Shown: piece by piece, positions 8,245 through 16,956 of the stretch
How positions within the stretch are numbered: position 1 is the first letter of the stretch
Layout of the letters: every line of letters begins with the position of its first letter
Assembly (NCBI RefSeq): GCF_050033475.1
Contig: NZ_CP188322.1
Coordinates: forward strand, 62,001-126,000
Direction of reading: 5' to 3'
Source: Cetobacterium sp050033475
Lineage (GTDB): Bacteria; Fusobacteriota; Fusobacteriia; Fusobacteriales; Fusobacteriaceae
Length of the DNA: 64,000 bases
Translations under genes and position numbers: made by a program
Notes under the pieces: model-generated
What the model was told of the DNA's origin: nothing
Database searches by the model: none
Seen by the model: the letters and a program-made list of their open reading frames with translations, nothing else

Positions 8245-9624
8245 TTATTTTTCATCTAATAACAAATCTATTTTTTTTATTCCATCTTCAATTTCTTTTA
8301 AATTCCCATTTGTAAAACTTAGCCTTATATATTTTGTTTTTTGATTATTATAGAAGAACATACTTCCATTTAAAAATGAAATTCCTTTTTCTATTGCTCT
8401 TTTTTGAAAATCATCCACCTCTATCTCTTTTAATATTTCTATCCAGAAAAAAAATCCGCCCTCTGGAATATATAATAATTTTAAATTTTTACATTCTTTT
8501 AAAGTAGATAAACCTTTTAAATATTTTAATTTTAATATTCTTCTTACTTTTTTTATATGAATTTTATAATAATTTTCTTTAATATAATATTCTAATATCC
8601 TTTGGTTTAATCCTGAAGTGGTTGTATCTATTCCATATTTAGTTAAAATTCCTTTTTCCAATAATATTGGTGGAATAACCATAAGTGCTATACCCATTCC
8701 TGGCATTATAGTTTTTGAATAAGTTCTTATATAAATTACTCGTTCCTCATCAATTTTATCCATACTTTTCAAGGGTAGTGGCTTAGAACTTGTATAAAAA
8801 TAATCTGAAAAAGTATCATCTTCCACTATATAAAAATCATATAATTTTGATAATTTTAATAATTTTTCTCTTTTTTCCTTTGACCAAGAAACTCCTGTAG
8901 GATTATGAAAATTAAAAACCTCATAAATAAAATCTATTTTTTCACTTTTTAAAATATTCTCAAACTCCTCCATATTCCAACCATCTTTTTCTAATTTAAC
9001 AGTATTAATTTTACAATTATCATTAAAAACATTCATTGCATTGGGATATGTTGGCTCTGATATTATAATATTTTTTTTCCCATTTTTAGAAAATAATTTT
9101 AAAACAATCTCTAGAGATTGCTGAGTTCCTGAATTTATAAGTATTTCGTTTTCTGTTACAAATATATCATCCTCTTCTAAACTTTCTGCCAAAGTTTCTC
9201 TTAAACTTTTTACTCCCTGAACCTGTTGATATTCAAAAATACTTGCTCCATAAATATTTAAAATTTTTTCTGATAATTTCTTATAAAATCTTATTGGAAA
9301 ATATTTTGAAGGTAATGTTCCACTGGAAAAATTAATTTCATTTTTTTCTAAAACTTGCCCATCCTTAAAAGCATTTATCATTGGAATAGTTCTTTTTTCA
9401 AGAGAAAAATCTTTTTTACTTTTTACAAAGCATCCCTTTCCAGCTACTTTTTCTATATATCCATTTTTTTCTAAAAGTTCATAACTATGAAAAACCGTAG
9501 CCATACTAAGTTTATACTTAAAAACACATTTTCTTATGGAAGGTAATTTCTGTCCATCTTTCAATTTTCCAGATAAAATTTCTGTCTTTATAATTTCATA
9601 TAATTTTTTATATTCTATCCCCAT
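8245..9624 (-). CDS. MocR-type GntR/aminotransferase regulator
   Basis: 459 residues. A GntR winged helix occupies about residues 1-70 (KLYEIIKTEILSGKLKDGQKLPSIR, then the recognition helix). A linker leads to a fold-type I aminotransferase domain with the PLP lysine in RTYSKTIMPG and the upstream EDDTFSDY aspartate region. MocR proteins use PLP (and sometimes an amino-sugar or amino-acid ligand) to regulate genes for vitamin B6, GABA, ectoine or cell-wall metabolism. The target is unclear: the lipoprotein downstream and the secreted protein gene facing away are the nearest candidates. Confidence 0.9.
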   Translation of the reverse strand: MGIEYKKLYEIIKTEILSGKLKDGQKLPSIRKCVFKYKLSMATVFHSYELLEKNGYIEKVAGKGCFVKSKKDFSLEKRTIPMINAFKDGQVLEKNEINFSSGTLPSKYFPIRFYKKLSEKILNIYGASIFEYQQVQGVKSLRETLAESLEEDDIFVTENEILINSGTQQSLEIVLKLFSKNGKKNIIISEPTYPNAMNVFNDNCKINTVKLEKDGWNMEEFENILKSEKIDFIYEVFNFHNPTGVSWSKEKREKLLKLSKLYDFYIVEDDTFSDYFYTSSKPLPLKSMDKIDEERVIYIRTYSKTIMPGMGIALMVIPPILLEKGILTKYGIDTTTSGLNQRILEYYIKENYYKIHIKKVRRILKLKYLKGLSTLKECKNLKLLYIPEGGFFFWIEILKEIEVDDFQKRAIEKGISFLNGSMFFYNNQKTKYIRLSFTNGNLKEIEDGIKKIDLLLDEK

Positions 9625-9765
9625 TTTTAGCTCCGCAAAATATTTATTTTATTCTTATTCAATAATTATATCATGATTAAATTTTAATTTTAATTTTTTA
9701 AAGGATATTTTATTTTTATCTCAAACTATTATTATAGAAGAAAATATTTATAAGGAGTGATTAAA

Positions 9766-10113
9766 ATGAAAAAATATTTAATTACAGCTTTACTTGTACT
9801 AGGATCTATATCTGTTTTTGCCGATTCTGATTCACCAAATGAAATTTTAGAAAATAGAGTTGAAAAAGCTATTGAAGTAAATACTCAAAATATTGTTTCT
9901 GATGTAGATGTTGATATTGCAGGAGATATGGCAAATATATCCCTTGAAATTCCCGCTTCAAAAGTAACTAAAAACTATGATTATAATGCTTTAGCTGAAA
10001 ATGTTGTAGCTATTGTTAAAAAAGAAAGTGGTATTACAAATTCATCTGTATCAATTGAAATTGATCATCCAATATCAGAAGATGAAGTTGTATTTACAAA
10101 ATCATTTAAATAA
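9766..10113 (+). CDS. Small secreted protein of unknown function
   Basis: 115 residues with a cleavable signal peptide (MKKYLITALLVLGSISVFA|DSD). The mature part is acidic and about 95 residues long, with alternating short strands (VDVDIAGDMANISLEI) and helices, so probably a small periplasmic domain. ATG 9766 is chosen over the in-frame GTG 9757 because AAGGAG (9752-9757) is spaced 8 nt from the ATG. It is monocistronic, ending in a bidirectional terminator shared with the tonB operon. I do not recognise the family. Confidence 0.7.
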   Translation: MKKYLITALLVLGSISVFADSDSPNEILENRVEKAIEVNTQNIVSDVDVDIAGDMANISLEIPASKVTKNYDYNALAENVVAIVKKESGITNSSVSIEIDHPISEDEVVFTKSFK

Positions 10114-10116
10114 AAA

Positions 10117-10147
10117 ATTCTAGAGTTTCGACTCTAGAATTTTTTTG
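10117..10147. terminator. Bidirectional terminator between the secreted protein and tonB
   Basis: Perfect inverted repeat AATTCTAGAGT (10117-10127) and ACTCTAGAATT (10131-10141) with a TTC/G tetraloop and A/T runs on both sides. The tonB stop codon lies inside it. Confidence 0.9.
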
Positions 10148-10844
10148 TAAATTTAAATTCCTTTGTAAAATAAACTTTTAAAGGTTTTCTATTATAAATG
10201 ATAGGATCAAATTTCCATTTTTTTAAAGCTTCTTCCACAGCTTTATTAAATCCAAATTTTTCCATTCCATCTAAAATAATTATTTCCTCTACTTCTCCCT
10301 GATAATTTACCAAAAATTTTGTTTTTACAATTACATCTTTACTATATCTTATTCTTTCTGCTAAGATTGGATACTCTGGATCTAAAGATTTTACTATATT
10401 AAATTCTATCCCATCTGAAGAAGAAGCAGTAAATCCTCCATCTGAATTTTGAAAAATATTATCTGCCAATTCATTAGATTTAGAAGTACTTTGTTCTTCT
10501 GATTTTTCTTGCTTTTTAACAACTGATTTTTTTCTCACAATTTTTTTTATCTCTTTTTTTTCAACTACTTTTTTCTGACCATTTTTCACTATTTTTTCTT
10601 CTTCTTTTACTTCGGGTAATTTTTCTTCTTTTTTATTTTCTACTATCTCTTCTACTTTTTCATTGCTGTCATTAGCTTTAGTTTCTACTTCTGGGCTTCC
10701 TGATTTTTTTATTTCCCCTCCCATAGCAATTTTAACACTTATATTATTACTATTTTTTAGTTTAAAATTTCTAGGTTCATTGGTGGGCATTTTTATAAAA
10801 AGAATAGCTAGATTCAAAATTAATGCTATTATAAATATTTTCAT
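10134..10844 (-). CDS. tonB: TonB-family energy transducer
   Basis: 236 residues: an N-terminal membrane anchor (MKIFIIALILNLAILFIK), a long Lys/Glu-rich, proline-poor spacer at about 40-120 for spanning the periplasm, and a C-terminal TonB domain at about 145-236 with the characteristic YP (SLDPEYPILAERIRY) and the closing strand KVYFTKEFKF. It carries proton-motive energy from ExbBD to the outer-membrane receptor encoded in the same operon. It is the last gene of receptor-exbB-exbD-tonB, with 9 bp to exbD. Confidence 0.92.
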   Translation of the reverse strand: MKIFIIALILNLAILFIKMPTNEPRNFKLKNSNNISVKIAMGGEIKKSGSPEVETKANDSNEKVEEIVENKKEEKLPEVKEEEKIVKNGQKKVVEKKEIKKIVRKKSVVKKQEKSEEQSTSKSNELADNIFQNSDGGFTASSSDGIEFNIVKSLDPEYPILAERIRYSKDVIVKTKFLVNYQGEVEEIIILDGMEKFGFNKAVEEALKKWKFDPIIYNRKPLKVYFTKEFKFTKKF

Positions 10845-10853
10845 TTAAGTCAC

Positions 10854-11246
10854 CTACTGAAATGTTGATAAGCTTATTGATTCAACTGAATTATTTTTTA
10901 TTTTTCCTAAAAGCTCCACAACAACTTCATAATTTAATTCCTTATCCGCTGTAACTATAACTTCCTTTTGCCCAGCTATATAAGTCGGTAAATTTTCCAT
11001 GGCAACTTCCATACTTTTATCATCTTTTTTTATAAAATATTTTTTATTTTTATCTATAATTATTTCCAGAGATTTTTTTTGATTATTTTCCACAGGGGTT
11101 ATTCCTGATGTCGGTAACTCCAATTGAAATTCACTATATTTATTAAAATTAGATACTATCATAAAAAATATCAGTAATAAAAATACTACATCTATTAGGG
11201 GAGTTAGATCTGGAGTAATCAAACTTCTTTTTGCCTTCCTTCTCAT
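10854..11246 (-). CDS. exbD: Biopolymer transport protein ExbD
   Basis: 130 residues with a single transmembrane helix (PLIDVVFLLLIFFMIVSNF, about 16-34) holding the conserved membrane aspartate D19, needed for proton coupling, and a periplasmic domain ending LGKIKNNSVESISL. Size is normal for ExbD. Start and stop nearly touch the flanking exbB and tonB genes, so the trio is one transcriptional unit feeding the TonB-dependent receptor. Confidence 0.93.
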   Translation of the reverse strand: MRRKAKRSLITPDLTPLIDVVFLLLIFFMIVSNFNKYSEFQLELPTSGITPVENNQKKSLEIIIDKNKKYFIKKDDKSMEVAMENLPTYIAGQKEVIVTADKELNYEVVVELLGKIKNNSVESISLSTFQ

Positions 11247-11247
11247 T

Positions 11248-11862
11248 TTATTTCCCCCTAATAATATTAACTATTGTTGTAGTTATTTTGTCTATTTCAT
11301 CTGAAACATTATCTAATCTTTTATTTAATAGGTTATAAGTTATCATAGCTGGAATAGCAACAATTAATCCTGCTGCAGTTGTTATTAAAGCTTGAGAAAT
11401 TCCACTGGCAACTACATTTGGATTTCCTGCTCCTAATAATGCCATTTGATTAAATGCACCTATCATCCCTGTTACAGTTCCTAGTAAACCAACCATTGGA
11501 GCTGTATATGCAATAATTCCTAAAATATGAAGGTGTCTTTCTAATCCTTCAACTTCTTGAAATTCAATCTCCTTTGCAAGCTGTTCAAAGTGATGATAAT
11601 CTCCCTGGGCATTCATTCTTTTTAAAAAAGCACTAACAGTTCTTCCAATAGAATTATTTTCATTTTTTGATAACTCTATAGCTTCATTTATTTGACTGTT
11701 TGCAACCAAAGATATAATCTTCTGTTTAAATACTTTTTTGTATTTTTTCTCCCTCTTAAATAAATATAATAGTTTTTCTAATACTATTGAGCTTCCTATA
11801 ACCGACATTCCAAATAATATCCAAACTAATGGACCTCCCTGTTGAAAATAACCGTATAACAT
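11248..11862 (-). CDS. exbB: MotA/TolQ/ExbB proton channel protein
   Basis: 204 residues with three transmembrane helices. The conserved segment IIAYTAPMVGLLGTVTGMIGAF is the TolQ/ExbB signature, and the third helix has ALITTAAGLIVAIPAMITYN. It forms the pentameric channel around ExbD. It starts 13 bp after the receptor stop codon and ends one base before exbD. ExbB rather than TolQ is favoured because the operon contains tonB and a receptor. Confidence 0.93.
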   Translation of the reverse strand: MLYGYFQQGGPLVWILFGMSVIGSSIVLEKLLYLFKREKKYKKVFKQKIISLVANSQINEAIELSKNENNSIGRTVSAFLKRMNAQGDYHHFEQLAKEIEFQEVEGLERHLHILGIIAYTAPMVGLLGTVTGMIGAFNQMALLGAGNPNVVASGISQALITTAAGLIVAIPAMITYNLLNKRLDNVSDEIDKITTTIVNIIRGK

Positions 11863-11875
11863 TTTTTCTCCCTTC

Positions 11876-14011
11876 TTATAGTGAAATTGCTCCAGCTACA
11901 TAATAATTTCTTCCCGGTGCTGGTATTGCACTATTCTTTGTTTCTGAATAATTATAGTGTTCGTCAAATACATTGTTTATTCCCGTTGTCATTGTAAAAT
12001 AGTCATTTACTTTATATTGTACTGATAAATCTGTGAAATGATATCCTGATACCTTTGTAGTAAAAGTATTATCATTCTCATCAAATTCTCTTACATTACT
12101 TTTTCCTACATAATTAAATGTAACTCCTCCAGATAATTTTGGAGTAAATTTATAATTTGCACTTAAAGTTAGTTTTCCTTCTGGAGCCATAGGAACTTTT
12201 TCTCCCTTATATTCTCCACTCATAATTTTTGAATTTATATAAGTTAATCCCTGATTCAAAGTTAAATTTCCTAAATATTGTTCTGCAAAAATCTCTGTTC
12301 CTATTCTTCTTGTCTTAGATAAATTTTCATATTTCCACCACTTTGTAGCAGGGTTATGAACACTTCCTTGAATTAAACTTATTTCATCATTTGTAAAAGT
12401 TGTAAATACACTCCAGGATACGTAAGTGTTTCCAATGAAATCTCTAAGTCCAACTTCAAAGTTATCTGAAGTTTCCGATTTTAAATTATTATTTATATAT
12501 TCTAAATTTTTAGTTCTATCAGTTATCTGCCCTGGCATTGGAGAAATAAATCCTCTCTCATATCTTCCATATAAACTTCCAGTTTCACTATATGTATAAT
12601 TAAGTCCTAATTCTCCTGCAAAGTTATCTGAAGAATCTTTAGAATTATTTACTCTTACCTTATGAATTCCTATTGGTTTTCCACCCATCATATCAGGATA
12701 ATTAGTATTTATTTTTGAATCACTTAATCTTGATCCACCATATGTTGAGTGCTCATATCTTAATCCTGTTATTAATTCTAATTTTTCTGTTAAACTATAT
12801 TTATTTAAACCATAGACTCCATTTGTTTCCTTATAAATATCATTGAATACATCTATATTAACAAAAACTGGTTTATTTACAGGCATGGTAATTCCCATCA
12901 TACTGTAATTATACTTTTTACCATCTGCTGAAATTAAACTGCTTCTTTTTAGTTTTGTTTTATTATAATCATAACCTAAAACCAATTCGCCATTGTCATA
13001 GGAATATTTTCCTCTTATTTTTGCTCCCTTAGATTTCTCATCAAATCTTCCATCCATTTGTGCATTCATATTAGGAACAAATATATGTTTATTTCCCATA
13101 TCCATTCTATAATCCATTATTGAATTTTCTACGAAATTTCTTTTAAATCTTTGATCATATAATGTTGTTAAAATAGTTAAATCTTTATTAATTTTAAATT
13201 CATGATCCAATGTATAACTTTCTCTGTCACTATGACTTTCTACAGAATATCCACTTGCTTTTCTATTCTGTGCCAATTGAGATTTTAAAGCTGCAGTTGA
13301 TGTATCTTCATTGCCTCTAAATTTAGTTCCTTGAAACTTAATTCTTTGTCTATCTGTTAATTTATAATCAAATCCACCTGTAAAACTTCCATTTTCTCTA
13401 TCATCACCATCTCTATATCCCTTACCTTTTAAATAGGAATACCCTAGATTTACATATAAATCCTCTGTTACATTATATCCTCCCGATATAGAGGTTTTAT
13501 TTGTATCGTAAGACATATTTCCATAATTTAAAGAGAAATAATCTTTTCTTTCCGTTGCCTTTGTTATAATATTTACAACACCTCCAGCTGTTCCAGAACC
13601 ATTTAATACAGCTCCTCCTCCTGGAATAACTTCTATTTTTTCTATTGAATTAACTGGTATTGTATTTATTGGTAATGTTCCCATAGATTCATCAATTGGA
13701 TTTATTGCTATTCCATCTACTAAAACCTTTACTCTTGAAATTGCCCTTTCTCCATTACCTCTTAAATCAACAACTGGACCAAAATAAGTTTCTTGGACCA
13801 TAACATTTGGGGAATCTCTTAAAACTTCCTCAACATTTTTATATTCTTTTTTTTCTAAAGTCTCTTTCCCAATAACTGTAACATTTTTATTTTCTTTTAA
13901 AAGATTTTCTTCAAATCCCGTAGTTGATGTTATAAGACTATCATCTAATTTTATACTTTGACTATACGTCAGTGCACTTAATATCAATGCCAATAAAGTT
14001 ACTTTTTTCAT
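11876..14011 (-). CDS. TonB-dependent outer-membrane receptor, probably haem or iron uptake
   Basis: About 711 residues with a signal peptide (MKKVTLLALILSALTYS), a TonB-box/plug domain at about 30-150 (NVEEVLRDSPNVMVQ, LVDGIAINPID, IEKIEVIPGGG, GTAGGVVNIIT) and a 22-strand barrel ending in GRNYYVAGAISL. The start at ATG 14011 is fixed by GGGAGAG just upstream and the signal peptide; the longer frame has no ribosome binding site. Haem or siderophore ligand cannot be read from the protein, but the divergent genes encode an anaerobic haem-degrading radical SAM enzyme and flavodoxin, so haem is the best inference. Two palindromes in the shared promoter are candidate operators. Confidence 0.88.
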   Translation of the reverse strand: MKKVTLLALILSALTYSQSIKLDDSLITSTTGFEENLLKENKNVTVIGKETLEKKEYKNVEEVLRDSPNVMVQETYFGPVVDLRGNGERAISRVKVLVDGIAINPIDESMGTLPINTIPVNSIEKIEVIPGGGAVLNGSGTAGGVVNIITKATERKDYFSLNYGNMSYDTNKTSISGGYNVTEDLYVNLGYSYLKGKGYRDGDDRENGSFTGGFDYKLTDRQRIKFQGTKFRGNEDTSTAALKSQLAQNRKASGYSVESHSDRESYTLDHEFKINKDLTILTTLYDQRFKRNFVENSIMDYRMDMGNKHIFVPNMNAQMDGRFDEKSKGAKIRGKYSYDNGELVLGYDYNKTKLKRSSLISADGKKYNYSMMGITMPVNKPVFVNIDVFNDIYKETNGVYGLNKYSLTEKLELITGLRYEHSTYGGSRLSDSKINTNYPDMMGGKPIGIHKVRVNNSKDSSDNFAGELGLNYTYSETGSLYGRYERGFISPMPGQITDRTKNLEYINNNLKSETSDNFEVGLRDFIGNTYVSWSVFTTFTNDEISLIQGSVHNPATKWWKYENLSKTRRIGTEIFAEQYLGNLTLNQGLTYINSKIMSGEYKGEKVPMAPEGKLTLSANYKFTPKLSGGVTFNYVGKSNVREFDENDNTFTTKVSGYHFTDLSVQYKVNDYFTMTTGINNVFDEHYNYSETKNSAIPAPGRNYYVAGAISL

Positions 14012-14036
14012 AATTTTCTCTCCCATAAAAAAATAA

Positions 14037-14049
14037 TTTGACAATCAAA
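14037..14049. promoter_or_regulatory. Palindromic operator candidate 1, receptor side
   Basis: TTTGA-CAA-TCAAA, a 13-bp palindrome, 25 bp upstream of the receptor start codon. Same architecture as the second site 45 bp away. Confidence 0.5.
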
Positions 14050-14081
14050 CTTTGAAGTATTAAAATTGTATTATGATTTTA

Positions 14082-14094
14082 TTTGAAAGTCAAA
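14082..14094. promoter_or_regulatory. Palindromic operator candidate 2, haem-degradation side
   Basis: TTTGA-AAG-TCAAA, about 40 bp upstream of the DUF454 ATG. With site 1 it brackets the divergent promoter; centre-to-centre distance is 45 bp, about four helical turns. The regulator is not in the window; it does not look like a classical Fur box. Confidence 0.5.
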
Positions 14095-14133
14095 CTTTTT
14101 TTTGATAAAATTTTTTTAGGGGGAATACTATTA

Positions 14134-14511
14134 ATGAAAAAACAATTATTTTTAATCGGAGGAGGTTTATCCTTAATATTAGGAACTATTGGTATTTTTT
14201 TACCACTATTGCCGACTACTCCTTTTATAATTTTATCTGCATTTTTATTTGAAAGAAGCTCAGAAAGATTTCATAAAATGCTTATAGAAAATAAAATATT
14301 TGGAAAATATTTAAGAGATTATATGGAACAAAAAGGAATAACACTTAAAAATAAAGTAATTGCAATTATATTTTTAACCTTAGGAATGGGAAAAGGATTT
14401 TTTTCTATGAAAAATATTTATGGAAAAACAGCATTAGTCCTTATTTTTATAGCCGTACTTGTTCATCTAATCAAATTAAAAACTTTAAAAGGAGAAGTAA
14501 AAAATGTTTAA
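14134..14511 (+). CDS. DUF454 (YbaN-like) inner-membrane protein
   Basis: 125 residues with two or three hydrophobic segments. The family hallmark is GIFLPLLPTTPFIILSAFLFERSSERFH near the N terminus: a glycine-rich first helix, the LPTTPF motif and a following amphipathic helix. ATG 14134 follows AGGGGGA; an earlier TTG at 14083 lies inside an operator palindrome and is rejected. DUF454 genes recur beside haem-degradation and haem-uptake genes in fusobacteria and others, but their function is unknown. Its stop overlaps the next gene by 8 bp, indicating translational coupling with the radical SAM enzyme. Confidence 0.85.
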   Translation: MKKQLFLIGGGLSLILGTIGIFLPLLPTTPFIILSAFLFERSSERFHKMLIENKIFGKYLRDYMEQKGITLKNKVIAIIFLTLGMGKGFFSMKNIYGKTALVLIFIAVLVHLIKLKTLKGEVKNV

Positions 14512-15745
14512 TGTTAGATTTAAATCTCATCATGATGTAAAAGATGTTATAACTTCAAAAGTAAAGCGAAAATTAAATTTACCCTTTAGCTATTGGAATA
14601 TTATGAAAAAAGATCCCATTGATTTAGATGGTGGTATCTATGTTCATACTCCATTTTGTGACAAAATATGTTCCTTTTGCAATATGAATAGAAAACAATT
14701 AGATAATGATTTAGAAGATTATACAAATTTCTTAATAAAAGAAATTAATAAATATAAAGATAAGCCCTATGTACAAAAGAAGAAATTTTCAGTTATTTTC
14801 TTCGGTGGAGGAACTCCTACTATTTTCAAACCACATCAATTAGAAAAAATATTGAAAAATTTAAGAGATGTATTTCCACTTAATGATAAATATGAATTTA
14901 CCTTTGAAACTACTCTTCATAACTTAACATGGGAAAAATTAGAAGTTATGAAAAAATATGGGGTTAATCGATTGAGTATTGGTATTCAAACTTTTTCCAA
15001 TAGAGGACGAAAGCTTTTAAACAGAACCTATGATCAGCAATGGGTTACCAATAGAATTTCTGAAATAAGACAACGTTTTAATGGGTTAATTTGTATAGAT
15101 ATAATTTATAACTATTTAGATCAAACCCATGAAGAAGTCATTGCCGATGCAGAAATAGCATCTCAAGTTTCACCAGATAGTATTAGTTTTTATTCTCTAA
15201 TGATTCATGATGGGTCAAAAATTTCAAAGGATTTAAACTCTGGAGAAAAAACCTTTGATTATAAAACTGAAAAAGATCGTGAATTACATGATTTATTTTT
15301 AAATACTATTTTTTCTAAAGGATATAAAATACTAGAACATACTAAAGTTACTAAAGGAACAGATTCCTATCAATATATTAAAAACGTCCATCAATTAAAA
15401 GATTTAATTCCAATTGGAATAGGTGCTGGTGGTAGGGTTCAAAATATTGAGTTATTTCATTTAAATAAATTTGTAACATTTTATTCAAAGGATTCAGACT
15501 TAGCAACAAATATGAAAAAATTATCTGGTTTAACTCAATACGAATTTGTCTACTATGAGGGCATAAAAAATATTGTAGGAGAACATTTTAATTCATTATT
15601 TGAAACTTTAAAAGAATTAGAAAAAGATAACTATATTGTTTTAAAAGAAGATCATTTTAAATATACACAAAAAGGAACTTTCTGGGGAAATAATATTTCG
15701 TCTCTTCTTGTTGAAAAATATTTTGATCTTGTAAAAAATAAATAA
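14504..15745 (+). CDS. HutW/ChuW-type radical SAM enzyme (anaerobic haem degradation)
   Basis: 413 residues related to HemN/HemW. The radical SAM cluster motif is CDKICSFC (C52, C56, C59), preceded by GGIYVHTPF as in HemN-like proteins and followed by FFGGGTPT and LSIGIQTF. ChuW/HutW enzymes open haem anaerobically by radical methyl transfer and release iron; the F. nucleatum counterpart is called HmuW. The pairing with a flavodoxin (electron donor), a DUF454 gene and a divergent TonB receptor favours this over HemW or coproporphyrinogen dehydrogenase. Cytoplasmic. Confidence 0.85.
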   Translation: MFNVRFKSHHDVKDVITSKVKRKLNLPFSYWNIMKKDPIDLDGGIYVHTPFCDKICSFCNMNRKQLDNDLEDYTNFLIKEINKYKDKPYVQKKKFSVIFFGGGTPTIFKPHQLEKILKNLRDVFPLNDKYEFTFETTLHNLTWEKLEVMKKYGVNRLSIGIQTFSNRGRKLLNRTYDQQWVTNRISEIRQRFNGLICIDIIYNYLDQTHEEVIADAEIASQVSPDSISFYSLMIHDGSKISKDLNSGEKTFDYKTEKDRELHDLFLNTIFSKGYKILEHTKVTKGTDSYQYIKNVHQLKDLIPIGIGAGGRVQNIELFHLNKFVTFYSKDSDLATNMKKLSGLTQYEFVYYEGIKNIVGEHFNSLFETLKELEKDNYIVLKEDHFKYTQKGTFWGNNISSLLVEKYFDLVKNK

Positions 15746-15769
15746 TTATATATATATTTGGGAGGATTT

Positions 15770-16285
15770 ATGAAAAAAACTATTTTAATTTATTCATCTT
15801 TAACTGGAAATACTAAGAAAGTTGGAGAAGCAATTTTTGAAGCTATTCCTGGGGAAAATAATTTAATTTTACCCGTAGAAGAAATAAATTCAGTAAATTT
15901 TGATGATTTTGACAGGATTATTATCGGTTTTTGGGTTGATAAAGGAACTGCAGATTCAAGAATTAGGAAATTAATTGGAAAATTAAAAAATAAAGATATC
16001 GCGTTTTTTGGTACTCTTGGAGCAGAACCTGATTCAGAACATGGAAAAAAAGTTTATACTAGAGTTACAGAACTATGTTCAAAAAATAATAACTTATTAG
16101 GAGGATTTTTATCCTTAGGAAAAGTTTCAGATTCCCTTGTGGAAAAAATGGGAAAATTTCCACTAAACTTAATTCATCCTTTAACTCCTGAAAGATTAGC
16201 TAGAATTGAAAAAGCTAGTACTCATCCAGATGAAAAAGATTTAAATGATGCTAAAGAGTATTTTTCTTCTATTTTAAACAAATAA
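15770..16285 (+). CDS. Flavodoxin-like electron donor (HmuF-like)
   Basis: 171 residues with the FMN phosphate loop SSLTGNTKK at the N terminus and the flavodoxin alternating fold (DRIIIGFWVDKGTADSRI; FFGTLGAEPDSEHGKKV). Longer than classical 140-residue flavodoxins, as in the BilS/HmuF group. ATG 15770 has GGGAGG at 15760-15765; the upstream in-frame TTG 15758 is rejected. Placed 24 bp after the radical SAM gene, it is the likely source of electrons for anaerobic haem opening, as HmuF is for HmuW in F. nucleatum. The assignment to haem is by context. Confidence 0.82.
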   Translation: MKKTILIYSSLTGNTKKVGEAIFEAIPGENNLILPVEEINSVNFDDFDRIIIGFWVDKGTADSRIRKLIGKLKNKDIAFFGTLGAEPDSEHGKKVYTRVTELCSKNNNLLGGFLSLGKVSDSLVEKMGKFPLNLIHPLTPERLARIEKASTHPDEKDLNDAKEYFSSILNK

Positions 16286-16363
16286 ATTTTGCTTTTAACA
16301 TTGCTTTTTTTCTTCTTAAATTATAATATATTATCATAGAATTATCTTTGGGAGGTATATTAT

Positions 16364-16906
16364 ATGTCTAGAGAATTAAAAGGAACCAAAACAGAACAAA
16401 ATTTGAAAGAAGCCTTTGCTGGGGAATCAATGGCAAGAAATAAATATTCTTACTACGCTAGTCAAGCTAAAAAAGATGGATATATTCAAATAGCTAAGTT
16501 CTTTGAGGATACTGCTAATAATGAAATGGAACATGCTAAAATTTGGTTTAAATTACTACACAATGGAATGCCTAATACTATAAAAAATCTTTCTGATAGT
16601 GAAGATGGAGAACATTTTGAATGGACAGATATGTATACTAAATTTGCCCAAGAAGCTAGAGCAGAAGGATTTAATGACATTGCATTTCTTTTTGAAGGAG
16701 TTGCAAAAATAGAAAAAGAACATGAGGAAAGATACCGTGCTCTTTTAGAAAATATTAAAAGAGACGAAGTATTTAAGAAATTTGAATATGAGACTTGGGA
16801 ATGTATGAACTGTGGACATATTCACGAAGGTAAAGATGCTCCTGAAATTTGTCCAATTTGTAAACATCCTAGAGATTATTTTATGATAAAACCAACTAAC
16901 TATTAA
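16364..16906 (+). CDS. Rubrerythrin
   Basis: 180 residues in the classical order: a four-helix ferritin-like diiron domain (EAFAGESMARNKY with the first Glu, NNEMEHAK and EKEHEE as ExxH ligands) and a C-terminal rubredoxin-like Fe(Cys)4 domain (CMNCG and CPICKHP). It reduces hydrogen peroxide in anaerobes using NAD(P)H-derived electrons. It has its own promoter region (78-bp gap) and GGGAGG. Its position after the haem genes fits protection from iron-dependent oxidative damage. Confidence 0.95.
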   Translation: MSRELKGTKTEQNLKEAFAGESMARNKYSYYASQAKKDGYIQIAKFFEDTANNEMEHAKIWFKLLHNGMPNTIKNLSDSEDGEHFEWTDMYTKFAQEARAEGFNDIAFLFEGVAKIEKEHEERYRALLENIKRDEVFKKFEYETWECMNCGHIHEGKDAPEICPICKHPRDYFMIKPTNY

Positions 16907-16920
16907 TAATATATAGAATT

Positions 16921-16956
16921 AGAAGGAGAACTTAATACAGTTCTCCTTCTTCATTT
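16921..16956. terminator. Terminator between rubrerythrin and the binding-protein gene
   Basis: AGAAGGAGAAC (16921-16931) pairs perfectly with GTTCTCCTTCT (16940-16950), followed by T-rich sequence; shared by the convergent operons. Confidence 0.88.

Noticed and set aside
14083..14133. Longer N terminus for the DUF454 protein from TTG 14083
   Set aside because: The added codons overlap an operator palindrome and lack a ribosome binding site, while ATG 14134 has AGGGGGA in place.
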